Shown one piece after another: positions 1 through 8,671 of a DNA stretch of 32,492 bases (positions are counted from its first letter, which is position 1; every line of letters starts with the position of its first letter). The notes beneath the pieces were generated by a model, which saw only the letters and a program-made list of their open reading frames with translations, ran no database searches and was not told the origin of the DNA. The stretch spans positions 1 to 32,492 of the forward strand of contig JAUVGW010000013.1 in NCBI GenBank assembly GCA_030593565.1. Direction: 5' to 3'. This DNA comes from Phycisphaerae bacterium (GTDB taxonomy: Bacteria; Planctomycetota; Phycisphaerae; UBA1845; UTPLA1). The translations under genes and the position numbers were made by a program.

Positions 1-85
1 TTGTAAGGGTAGCGGCATTCAGGAGCCGTACCTCGACACGGTGCTTCGCGAATGAAGGTACAGCCTTGTGTTGTGTTCGTCTTGA

Positions 86-183
86 GTCGACGTGCTTGTG
101 TGCCACTGCTTCAAGCAGTGTTCTATGAGGGTTGCCGCACATACAGAGGCACTGCTTGAAGCAGTGGCACACCTTGCGTCGAC
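86..183. repeat. GTGC-headed inverted pair (REPIN-like)
   Basis: GTCGACG..GTGTGCCACTGCTTCAAGCAGTG ... CACTGCTTGAAGCAGTGGCACACC..GCGTCGAC. Confidence 0.88.
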
Positions 184-239
184 CATGTGCTGAACACATG
201 CACTCGTGAACGTGCCGCCACGGTTGAAAGGTATCAACA

Positions 240-263
240 GATGGGCAGGATTGCCCATCCTAC
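240..263 (-). repeat. GTAG-headed palindrome
   Basis: Minus strand GTAG GATGGGCA-ATCC-TGCCCATC. Confidence 0.75.
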
Positions 264-293
264 GGTTGCTGAAGTTTGTGGTTGTTTGTTCCA

Positions 294-3200
294 ATGAAGC
301 GCCTGCTGAAACAAGTCTTCGCCGTCCTGTCTATTGCCGTCCTGATCGGCGCCGGCATGGTGATCTGGCATGTCTGGCCGCGCGAGCAGCGTTTCTATAG
401 TGATGCTGACACGATTCAAACGTCGGAGGAGGCCGCCGTTATTCGGGAGATTCTATGGCAGCCGCCGGTGCCGCTGTCGGCTGTCTTGAACACGGCGACG
501 GATGACTACGAGCCGCAGCTCAGTTCGGATGGAGGCGTGTTGTTTTTCGTCCGGGGCAAGGCGGGGCAGAATGCGAATATATACTACTGTCAACGAATGA
601 CGGATGGTTGGGGCGAGCCGCAACCGTTGGCGGCGGTGAATACGTCCTATGACGAACTCGGGCCGGAACTGTCCGCAGACGGGAAGACGCTGTACTTCTA
701 CAGCGATCGGCTCGGGGGCAACGGCGGTTATGACCTGTGGGTGTCGCGGCTCGGGGACAACGGGTGGCGCGAGCCGACCAATCTCGGGCCGAATGTGAAC
801 TCGCCGTTCAATGACTACGGCCCCGCCCTGTCGCCGAATGGCGTGACGTTGTATTTCTCGTCGAACCGCCCGCGGCCGGGCGACGCGAACCTGCCGACGC
901 CGTATGCGTGGTCGGCGACGCTGCGCGAGGAGCGCCATCAGCGGGATTACGATTTGTACATGACGTCGATCACGGACGGCGGCGCGGCCGCCGCGGCGCC
1001 GTTGGTCGGCCTGAATACGGAATTCAATGATGGCTCGCCGGCTGTCAGTTCCTATGGCGATTTCCTGTATTTCGCGTCGGATCGGCCGGGCGGATTCGGA
1101 CGGTTCGACCTGTATCGAAGCCGCAGGCTGCATGGCGAGCATGAACCGGTTTCAAACCTCGGCTCGACGGTCAACACACCAGCGAACGAACTCGATCCCG
1201 ACTTGAGCCTTGGCGGCTATGCGCTGCATTTCAGTTCCGATCGGGAGGTTGACGAGGGGCGAACCACCGGCGAGACGCCGGTGCCACAGTTTCGGCATAG
1301 GCCGGTGGACGGCGACGACAGCCCCGCCGACTACAACCTGTACCATACGACGTCGCGGGAGGTCTTCCGCGAAGTGCGAACGCACCGGGCGTCCATCGAC
1401 TGGGCGGGGCTGTGGCGGGAAATCGGTCCGAATCTGATGTGGGCGCTGCTCGCGCTGTTACTGACGCTGTTACTACTGGCGCTGCTGCGAGATTTTCGAG
1501 AGCGCCGAATGGGCCTGTTGACTCGCTGTCTCCTTGCGTCGCTGTTGGTGCATCTATTGCTACTGTTGTTGATGAACGTCGTGGAGGTGTCCACGGGCAT
1601 CGCGAATGTCTTGCGAGGTCGTGGGAAGATCCAGGTTGCGCTGTTGTCGAGTGCGTCGGGTGACGAGATTGCTTCCCAGATTCGCGGCGGCTTGACGGAA
1701 ATCGATATCCCGGCGCCCGTGGATTCGGCTTTGGAGCAGGCGGTTCTGGCGAGCGTGGTCGAGGCCTTCGACGCGGCGACCGAGCTGTACGTCGAGCAGG
1801 CGACGGTCGAGCTTGATGAAACACCGGTGGCCGTCGAATCGCCGCGCGATGCGTCGCAACCGGAGAATGAGCCGTTGCGACCGTTGGACGTTGACGCGCG
1901 GTCGGCGACGATTAAACCGGCGGCGATGGCGGATGTTGCCGTGCCGACGGAGGCGATGCCGATCGAGGCTGTGGAAAACCACGAGCCGACACGACCAACG
2001 GCGGTGGCGAAGCTGTCGAAGAAAGCGCCGGCGTCGGCGATCACGACGACACAGCCCGCGATACCTGTGGTCGATGTCGTGTTGAAACCTGATCGAATGG
2101 GCCTAGCAGCAGCCGAACTTGACGATCGGCCGGCATCGACTGATACGCCGCGCGATTCGCCTCGACCGACCAGCGAGCCGTTACGGTCATTGGATGTTAA
2201 CGTACATCCTGCCGCGATGGCCGCGGCGGCGACGGTGGAACTTGCCATGCCGACGGAATCGGCGCCGATCGAGATTGCCGAGAACCGCGAGCCGACGCCG
2301 GTCGTTGCCGCCGCCGCTCCCGGGCCAGTCAGGCTGGCGGCGGATGCGGCGGTCGGACGGCTTGTTGATACGCAGGCTGCGACGGGGCAGGTGCGAATCC
2401 GCCCACAGTCCGCGTCGCACGACTGGTCGGAGTCGCCGGTGTCTGATGCTACGGTGCGTCTGGCTGCGGATGCCATGCCTGTCGGGCAGGCAACCGCACC
2501 GATTTCCTTGCAGGAAGTCGATGCGTCCCGCCCGCGCCTGGATGATATCGTCATGCCTGTGGTGCCGACGGCGGCACATCTGTGGCACCGGCGTCTCGCC
2601 GGTGGTGAAGCGGCAACCGACAGGTCGCCACGGGTATGCGTGGCGCAACTGGACCGCGAACGAGCGGATGTGGCTGTGCCATCGGGAGCCGAGCCAGCAT
2701 CGTCGACGGATGAACTCGTGTTGCTACGGCCGGCCGGGCGGCCGCAGCTCGGGGCGCAACCGAGCGACGTGCTCGCAGATGCGCCGCCTCCGCGCGACGC
2801 GATGACGGCAGCCATCCCGGCGCGATTCGATCGAGCGGGGACGACTTTCGTTGCGATCGGCGACTCTGTCCGACTGGACCTGGGGCTGCCAACGGAGACC
2901 GAGCCGCCGGGCAGGCACGAGCTGCCCGGCAACGCCATTGGAACGATTCGCGGTCATATCGTCGACGTGGAATCAGGAGAACCGTTGGCCGAAGTCGCGG
3001 TGCGATTGGTGTTGCCGGATGACGACACGGTCTCCGTGACGACGGACGAGGATGGGGCCTACGAGATGATCGTGCCGTCGGTGCCGGAATTCTTCGCGTT
3101 GTCCGCGTCGCTTCCGGACTATGTGCCGGACACGGCGAACATCCCGGCGGCGATGCTGTCGGGTAGGCCGTTGACTGTCGATTTCGAGCTTGCCCGGCAG

Positions 3201-3608
3201 ACCGAATGGGTGGTCGCGCTCGAAGATGAACCGGATGTCCACCACCTTGGCAACGATCGGTTTGAGGGGCGAATCAACAGTCAGTTCCAAAAGTCCAGCG
3301 AGGGGAAGACCTTCCGCGGCAAGTTCGAAATCACGCTCAGCCAGCTTCCGCCGCATTGCACACGGGCGGAGGTGTGGCTGATGGCCAAGGGGGTGCAGTG
3401 CCCGCATCAGATTCGGATCAACGGCCGGCGGCTACGAGGCCGCCTCGACGAGTCTCCCGATGACGGCAGCTTCGGTTCGTTCCAAGCCGAATTCGATCCG
3501 TCATGGCTCGAAGCGGGGACGAACACCATCAAAATCCGCGCGGTATCGTGCAGCGGTGATTTGGACGACTTCGAATTCGTAAATGTTCAAGTCAGGTTGT
3601 GGCCGTAG
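294..3608 (+). CDS. Large membrane protein: N-terminal TM, PD40/TolB-like beta-propeller repeats, TM pair, long disordered region with an internal duplication, carboxypeptidase-regulatory-like domain, C-terminal beta domain
   Basis: ORF 276-3608; likely start ATG at 294 (MKRLLKQVFAVLSIAVLIGAGMVIW). Repeated blades such as PELSADGKTLYFYSDRLGGNGGYDLWVS, TM stretch WALLALLLTLLLLALL, GTIRGHIVDVESGEPLAEVAVRLVLPDDDTVSVTTDEDGAYEM resembles a CarboxypepD_reg domain. Confidence 0.85.
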   Translation: MKRLLKQVFAVLSIAVLIGAGMVIWHVWPREQRFYSDADTIQTSEEAAVIREILWQPPVPLSAVLNTATDDYEPQLSSDGGVLFFVRGKAGQNANIYYCQRMTDGWGEPQPLAAVNTSYDELGPELSADGKTLYFYSDRLGGNGGYDLWVSRLGDNGWREPTNLGPNVNSPFNDYGPALSPNGVTLYFSSNRPRPGDANLPTPYAWSATLREERHQRDYDLYMTSITDGGAAAAAPLVGLNTEFNDGSPAVSSYGDFLYFASDRPGGFGRFDLYRSRRLHGEHEPVSNLGSTVNTPANELDPDLSLGGYALHFSSDREVDEGRTTGETPVPQFRHRPVDGDDSPADYNLYHTTSREVFREVRTHRASIDWAGLWREIGPNLMWALLALLLTLLLLALLRDFRERRMGLLTRCLLASLLVHLLLLLLMNVVEVSTGIANVLRGRGKIQVALLSSASGDEIASQIRGGLTEIDIPAPVDSALEQAVLASVVEAFDAATELYVEQATVELDETPVAVESPRDASQPENEPLRPLDVDARSATIKPAAMADVAVPTEAMPIEAVENHEPTRPTAVAKLSKKAPASAITTTQPAIPVVDVVLKPDRMGLAAAELDDRPASTDTPRDSPRPTSEPLRSLDVNVHPAAMAAAATVELAMPTESAPIEIAENREPTPVVAAAAPGPVRLAADAAVGRLVDTQAATGQVRIRPQSASHDWSESPVSDATVRLAADAMPVGQATAPISLQEVDASRPRLDDIVMPVVPTAAHLWHRRLAGGEAATDRSPRVCVAQLDRERADVAVPSGAEPASSTDELVLLRPAGRPQLGAQPSDVLADAPPPRDAMTAAIPARFDRAGTTFVAIGDSVRLDLGLPTETEPPGRHELPGNAIGTIRGHIVDVESGEPLAEVAVRLVLPDDDTVSVTTDEDGAYEMIVPSVPEFFALSASLPDYVPDTANIPAAMLSGRPLTVDFELARQTEWVVALEDEPDVHHLGNDRFEGRINSQFQKSSEGKTFRGKFEITLSQLPPHCTRAEVWLMAKGVQCPHQIRINGRRLRGRLDESPDDGSFGSFQAEFDPSWLEAGTNTIKIRAVSCSGDLDDFEFVNVQVRLWP
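1265..1289 (-). repeat. GTGG-headed palindrome inside a CDS
   Basis: CACCGGCGAGACGCCGGTGCCACAG, read as TGETPVPQ. Confidence 0.9.
2580..2604 (+). repeat. GTGG-headed palindrome inside a CDS
   Basis: CTGTGGCACCGGCGTCTCGCCGGTG, read as LWHRRLAG(G). Confidence 0.9.
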
Positions 3609-3632
3609 TGTCGCCCCCCGCAGCCGACGTCG
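3605..3632 (+). repeat. GTAG-headed degenerate palindrome overlapping the stop codon of 294-3608
   Basis: GTAGTGTCGCCCCCCGCAGCCGACGTCG, close to GTAGCGTCGGCCCCCTGCGGCCGACG at 25612; the TAG is the gene's stop codon. Confidence 0.6.
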
Positions 3633-3792
3633 GGGTGTGTAGGTCCGCTGTCATTCCACGGGACAATCGACGTCTTGGCACGGCCCTGGGACAGCGCGAT
3701 CGGGCTCTACGTTGACGGGGGCCACCCCAAGTACCGTCTACTTCCGATTCTACTAAATGCTCTGCTCGGGCAACCGAGTACTGGTACACTTT

Positions 3793-3853
3793 GGGTGCCA
3801 CTGGCGGCTTGACCGCCAGTGCCGACACTGGCAGCAAGCTGCCAGTGGCACCC
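3793..3853. repeat. GTGC-headed inverted pair (REPIN-like)
   Basis: GGGTGCCACTGGCGGCTTGACCGCCAGTG ... CACTGGCAGCAAGCTGCCAGTGGCACCC. Confidence 0.92.
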
Positions 3854-4018
3854 GTTGATCAAAGTGAACCACTGCGGGCAACCGCTCAAGAGCTTTGCGA
3901 AATCGAAGCGCGCCGTTACGATGAGTGCCACACGGGTGTCTCGCTACGGTTCCTTCACCCACCCCACAGCCCCCTGTGTTCGGCGCGACCCGAAGGAGAC
4001 AGGACAGGTTCAATCGAC

Positions 4019-4330
4019 ATGAGCGCGACATCCGCAGCTTCCCCCAAGGCCCCGTTCCGTCACATCCTTGCCTACACGACGGGCGACGGCGCCAACTCGT
4101 TGGTCCTGAACAGCATCTTCGGCTTCTCGATGCTTTATTACACCGAGGCCCTGGGACTGGACTACAAGCTCGCCGGCCTGGCGATGTCGGTTGCAACGTT
4201 TTGGGATGCGATTGCCAACCCGGTGATGGGGCACATTACCGACAACACCCGATCGCGCTTCGGCCGCCGCCACCCCTACATGCTCGTGGGCGGCGACATC
4301 GAGATGTTCGTGGCGTTGCTGGGCGCGTAG
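4019..4330 (+). pseudogene. 5' fragment of an MFS/GPH (MelB-like) sugar-cation symporter fused to the last 11 codons of a dockerin-tail gene
   Basis: MSATSAASPKAPFRHILAYTTGDGANSLVLNSIFGFSMLYYTEALGLDYKLAGLAMSVATFWDAIANPVMGHITDNTRSRFGRRHPYMLVGG is an MFS N-terminus (D-x-x-SRFGRR motif). It runs directly into DIEMFVALLGA-stop, the C-terminus of the gene ending at 6377. Confidence 0.8.
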
Positions 4331-4405
4331 GAGGAGATTGCCCAATGGTCGCGGCAGGTCAACGACTTGGCCGACGTGGCATGTTTCTCGGATACTGGCG
4401 GAAAA

Positions 4406-4645
4406 CGCTTGACTCCGAGTTGGCGGCGTGGTATGTTTTAGTTACAAGTCCAACGCTCACATGCGCGTTCGGCGCTGCCCTGGAAGCGGGGCCGTCGGGT
4501 TGCCATGCGGTGGACGGCCACGTCGTCTGAGTGTCGTAGGTCCTTTGGTCGGGGGGCGAACAAGGCGGAGGCGGCAAATCATGAAAACGCGCGTATTGGC
4601 TTCGTTCGTCGCGGCGCTGTGGGCCGGCGGTGCGCTGGGACAGGT
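4406..4645 (+). repeat. Upstream/signal-peptide duplication, copy 1
   Basis: CGCTTGACTCCGAGTTGGCGGCGTGGTAT...AAGTCCAACGCTCACATGCGCGTTCGGC shared with 6628-6829. Confidence 0.88.
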
Positions 4646-6377
4646 GTCGCCCCCGGCCGTGATCGAGTTGGTGGCTCACGAGGGCGATCCGGCCCCGGGG
4701 ATGCCCGGTGTCACGCTGCTGTCGGTCATCCACCCGGTGATGGATGCCGCCGGCAATGTGTTGTTCCGGGGCACGCTCGGTGGCCCGGGGATTGACACGA
4801 GCAATGACACGGCGCTCTTCTACGGCCCGCCCGGCGCGGTCCAGCCGCTGATCTGGAAAGGTGAGCCGGCCCCGGATATGCCCGAAGGCTTCGTGATCGC
4901 CGAGCTACCGATCACGGCGGAGAACGTGTCCGAGGGTGCGGACGCCGAGCCCGCCTGGATCGCGTTTACCGCGGGCGTGGCCGGGCCGGGCATCGTGCCC
5001 GGTGTGAACAGCCGGGTACTGTTCGTCGGCCCGCCGGGAGATTTCCGCAAGGTCCTCCAGGCTGGCGATCAGGCTCCGAACTGTGAGCCGGGCGTGACCA
5101 TCGCCGAAGCACCCTTCGGCGGCCGGCTGAGCGACAACGGCACGCTGTATGTATCGGCCGATCTGGTCGGCTCCGGCGTCCCGTACGATAAGGCACGCTG
5201 GATCGGCACGCGGGACAACCTAGAGCTGGTGTACCGCAAGGGCATGCAGGCCCCCGGCTGCGACCCGGGCGTGGTCTTCGCCTCGGTGGACACCATCCGG
5301 CACAACGACGCCGGACAGATCGCCTTCCGCGGCCTCCTGGCCGGGATCGGCGTCACATCCGGCAATAACACGGGGCGCTGGCTGGGCGGGCCGGGGACGC
5401 TCACCAAGATTAGCCGTGATGGCGATCAGGTGCCGGACATGGACGAGGGCGTGACCTGGAAAATCGCGGCTGGTATTGTGACAACCACCAACACGCCACC
5501 CGGCCTCGCCTGGGGCGATATTGCCGAAAGCGGGGACGTTCAGGGCAAGGGCGTTACCGGCGACAACGATTGTGTACTCTTTCTGGGCGATTATGACGGC
5601 GGGCTCCAACTGATTGCCAGAGAGGGCGACCCGGCCCCCGAGGCGGGCCCCGACGTGACCTTCGCCGGCTTCGCCTACTGCTGGATCAACAACCAGGCCG
5701 AGGCGTTTTACCTGGTCAAGTACGCCGGGCCGGGCATCACCGACTCCAACAAGTGGGCGACGTATTTCGGCCCGTATGGCGCCGGTGAGCTGACGCAGCG
5801 CGACGGCGATCCGGCCCCGACCTTCCCGCCGGAGGTCACGCTCTGGCGCATCGCCGCCGCAGGTGGGCTCGCGGCCATGAACGACGTGGGTGACGTCATC
5901 ACCCCGACCCAGATCGCCGGTCCCGGCGTCACCGACGACGACAAGGTGGTCCTGTGGCTGCGCCATCGCGTTCTTCAGCGCTGGGTGCCGCTGCTCCGCA
6001 GCGGCAGCATCATCGGCGGGCGTACGGTCTATGCTCCCGACGAGTACGATTTCGGATTCGGATACTGCAACCAAACCAGCGGCGCCGACGGTGTGCGCCA
6101 GGGCATGAACGACCTCGGCATGCTGGCGATGGTGCTCGAGTTCACCGACGGCACCGAGGGCGTATTCCGCATATCCCCGCCGGTCTTCGGTGATGCAAAC
6201 TGCGACGGGACCCTCGATGGATTGGACATTGCGCCGTTCGTTCTGCTCCTGCTGGACCGCGCGGCGTACGAAGCCCAGTACCCAGGCTGCCACGGGGATG
6301 TGTCCTGCGACCTGGACGGAAACGCCGCCATCGACAGCGGCGACATCGAGATGTTCGTGGCCTTGCTCGGCGCGTAG
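4581..6377 (+). CDS. Secreted protein with about seven ~60-aa NxxGxxAF-like repeats and a C-terminal dockerin-like domain
   Basis: Signal peptide MKTRVLASFVAALWAGGALGQ; recurring EGDPAPGMPGVTL / DGDQVPDMDEGVTW / NDAGQIAFRG; C-term GDANCDGTLDGLDIAPFVLLLL...DLDGNAAIDSGDIEMFVALLGA. Confidence 0.88.
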   Translation: MKTRVLASFVAALWAGGALGQVSPPAVIELVAHEGDPAPGMPGVTLLSVIHPVMDAAGNVLFRGTLGGPGIDTSNDTALFYGPPGAVQPLIWKGEPAPDMPEGFVIAELPITAENVSEGADAEPAWIAFTAGVAGPGIVPGVNSRVLFVGPPGDFRKVLQAGDQAPNCEPGVTIAEAPFGGRLSDNGTLYVSADLVGSGVPYDKARWIGTRDNLELVYRKGMQAPGCDPGVVFASVDTIRHNDAGQIAFRGLLAGIGVTSGNNTGRWLGGPGTLTKISRDGDQVPDMDEGVTWKIAAGIVTTTNTPPGLAWGDIAESGDVQGKGVTGDNDCVLFLGDYDGGLQLIAREGDPAPEAGPDVTFAGFAYCWINNQAEAFYLVKYAGPGITDSNKWATYFGPYGAGELTQRDGDPAPTFPPEVTLWRIAAAGGLAAMNDVGDVITPTQIAGPGVTDDDKVVLWLRHRVLQRWVPLLRSGSIIGGRTVYAPDEYDFGFGYCNQTSGADGVRQGMNDLGMLAMVLEFTDGTEGVFRISPPVFGDANCDGTLDGLDIAPFVLLLLDRAAYEAQYPGCHGDVSCDLDGNAAIDSGDIEMFVALLGA

Positions 6378-6479
6378 GAGGCGTTTGGAGCATTTCACGG
6401 TTGGGTGTGGCACCGGCGTCACAGACAAATGTGAGATGCTCTAGCCAGCGGTGTTTGTTGGAGCACGTTTCCAGATGGC

Positions 6480-6552
6480 GTAGCGGCCGACGCCCCAGTC
6501 GGCGGCCGGCAATGGTTTGTGTTCGACGTCCGACACGGGGGTCGGACGCTAC
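6480..6552. repeat. GTAG-headed REP pair in inverted orientation (REPIN-like)
   Basis: Plus GTAG CG GCCGAC-GCCCCA-GTCGGC at 6480-6503; minus GTAG CGTCCGAC-CCCCGT-GTCGGACG at 6552-6527. Confidence 0.82.
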
Positions 6553-6627
6553 AGTGCGCGGGGGGAAGGGAGAAGCAGCGGCCGGGTCGGGGCCGACGGG
6601 GCTTGAGCGTCGGACATCTGCGGGATG

Positions 6628-6829
6628 CGCTTGACTCCGAGTTGGCGGCGTGGTATCTTATCAATAACAAGTCCAACGCTCACATGCGCGTTCGGCCCTG
6701 CGTTGGAAGCGGAGCCGTCCTGTCACCATGCCGTGGGCGGACGAGGAGGAGGCAGCACATCATGAACACGCGCGTATTGGCTTTGTTCGTCGCGGCGCTG
6801 TGGGCGAGTGGTGCGCTGGGGCAGGTGTA
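6628..6829 (+). repeat. Upstream/signal-peptide duplication, copy 2
   Basis: CGCTTGACTCCGAGTTGGCGGCGTGGTAT...AAGTCCAACGCTCACATGCGCGTTCGGC. Confidence 0.88.
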
Positions 6830-8537
6830 CAGGCCCGAGGTGCCGATTGAGTTGGTGGCGCATGAGGGGGATCCGGTGCCGGGGATTGCCGGCGCGACGT
6901 TCACCTGGTTCTCGCCGCCGCAGATCGACGCCGAGGGCAATGTGTTGCTGCGAGCTTGGATGGCCGGCCCCGGCATCGATGCCACAAACGACGCGGCGAT
7001 CTGGTTCGGCCCGCCGGGGGCGATCCAGATGGTCGCCCGCGACGGCGATCCGGCCCCGGACATGGCGCCGGGTGTGATCTACACCGACGTGAGCTACTGG
7101 GCGCTTGTGTCGGAGACGGGTTGGCTGGCGTTCACGGCCTGGGTGTCCGGCCCCGGCATCACGGAAGGCGAGAACGACGCGGTCGTGTTCTGTGGTCCGC
7201 CGGGGGATTTTCAAAATGCGCTACAGACCGGCGATCAGGCACCCGGCTTCTGGCCGGGCGTGGAAGTATTCGAATCCGGTTATGAGTCCCTGGGCGCGGG
7301 ATTGACGGATAACGGCACGCTCTCGATCGGCGGCGGCGTGAGGGGGGTGGACCTGCCGCCGGACGGGACGCGGGCGTACTGGATGGGCTCGCGGGACAAC
7401 CTGGAGTTGATGGTCTGGTGGGGGATGCCCGCCATCGGATGCCCCGAATGTGACCCGGGCGTCACGCTCGACTGGGAGGACCTGCTCTCGAGAAACGACG
7501 CGGGGCAGATGACGTTTCGGGGCGGGATGAGCGGGCCGGGGATCAACCCGACGAATGACGCCGGGCGTTGGCTCGGGTCCGCGGGGGTTTGGGAGATGCT
7601 GCACCGCGACGGGCAGGCGGCCCCGGAATTCGGCGAACTCGTCACGATCATCTCGGCCACGGGCTCCCTGCACCCACTTAACCGGCACGGCGACAAGGTA
7701 AACAGAATAGAGCTCCAGGGGCCGGGCATCACGGCCGACAACGACTGGGTCCTGGTCGCCGGGCAACCTGATCCCATGGAGGTCGTTATCCGCGAGGGCG
7801 ACATGGTGCCCGAGGCCGGCGAGGATGTCTATGTGCGATCGATTGGCAACGCATACATCAACGACCTGCACCACATCCTCTATCGCCTGAGATACGACGG
7901 GCCTTCCATTGATGATACGAATGAGTTTGGGATCTACTACGGGCCGTACACCGATCCGCGGTTGATCCTCCGCGACGGAGACGCTGCCCCCTACTTCGCT
8001 AGCGGCACCACATTGGTAGGCCTCGGCGGGTTGCAGAGCTTTATGGCGATGAACGACATGGGGGATTTCGCCGGCATGACTTCGACCGACAAAGCCCCCC
8101 CCGGGGGTGAGAGCGTCGTTGCTCTTTGGATTTGGCATGGTCTCACGGGGCAATACGTCCCCATCCTGGAGCCGGGTGCGCACTTCCACGGCCGAACGGC
8201 TACAACCGATACATTAGGTTGTTTGGGCGAGTATTGGAAACTCACGGGCGGCGGCGACGGCCGACCGCAGAGCTTCAACGACGGCCGGCAGTTGGCGGTG
8301 CAACTGGACTTCACCGACGGCACGCGCGGCGTGTACCGGATCGGTCCGCCCTTGCTAGGCGATACAGACGGGGACGGAGTCGTCACGCTCGCCGAGTTTG
8401 CATCGTTTGACGCGTGTATGACCGGCCCAGGCGGCGAGCAGGACGAAGGTTGCGATCCGCTGGACTTCGACCTGGACAACGACATCGACCTGGCGGACTT
8501 CCGCGCGCTTCAGGTCCTCTTCGGCGAGTCGCGATAG
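6762..8537 (+). CDS. Tandem paralogue of 4581-6377: secreted NxxGxxAF-like repeat protein with a dockerin/EF-hand-like C-terminus
   Basis: Signal peptide MNTRVLALFVAALWASGALGQ; ELVAHEGDPVPGIAGATF, NDAGQMTFRGGMSGPGI; C-term DTDGDGVVTLAEF...DFDLDNDIDLADFRALQVLFG. Confidence 0.88.
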   Translation: MNTRVLALFVAALWASGALGQVYRPEVPIELVAHEGDPVPGIAGATFTWFSPPQIDAEGNVLLRAWMAGPGIDATNDAAIWFGPPGAIQMVARDGDPAPDMAPGVIYTDVSYWALVSETGWLAFTAWVSGPGITEGENDAVVFCGPPGDFQNALQTGDQAPGFWPGVEVFESGYESLGAGLTDNGTLSIGGGVRGVDLPPDGTRAYWMGSRDNLELMVWWGMPAIGCPECDPGVTLDWEDLLSRNDAGQMTFRGGMSGPGINPTNDAGRWLGSAGVWEMLHRDGQAAPEFGELVTIISATGSLHPLNRHGDKVNRIELQGPGITADNDWVLVAGQPDPMEVVIREGDMVPEAGEDVYVRSIGNAYINDLHHILYRLRYDGPSIDDTNEFGIYYGPYTDPRLILRDGDAAPYFASGTTLVGLGGLQSFMAMNDMGDFAGMTSTDKAPPGGESVVALWIWHGLTGQYVPILEPGAHFHGRTATTDTLGCLGEYWKLTGGGDGRPQSFNDGRQLAVQLDFTDGTRGVYRIGPPLLGDTDGDGVVTLAEFASFDACMTGPGGEQDEGCDPLDFDLDNDIDLADFRALQVLFGESR

Positions 8538-8671
8538 ATGACGACTCGCCGGAGGCGGCGCCTACGTTGGAGCGCCGCCCGGCCTCGTTCGTGTGGTATG
8601 GGTGAAACTCGCGAATGGGACTGTCCGGGGATTCTCGTTCGCGTGTTCGCCGATCAGTAGAAGGGAATCAC

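Noticed and set aside
453-1142. Long minus-strand ORFs (453-1142, 1331-2938) opposite the large propeller gene
   Set aside because: Arg/Ser-rich shadow ORFs of a GC-rich coding strand; the plus-strand frame has clear domain repeats
5220-6428. 402-aa minus-strand ORF opposite the first repeat protein
   Set aside because: Antisense artefact of the repeat-rich plus-strand gene
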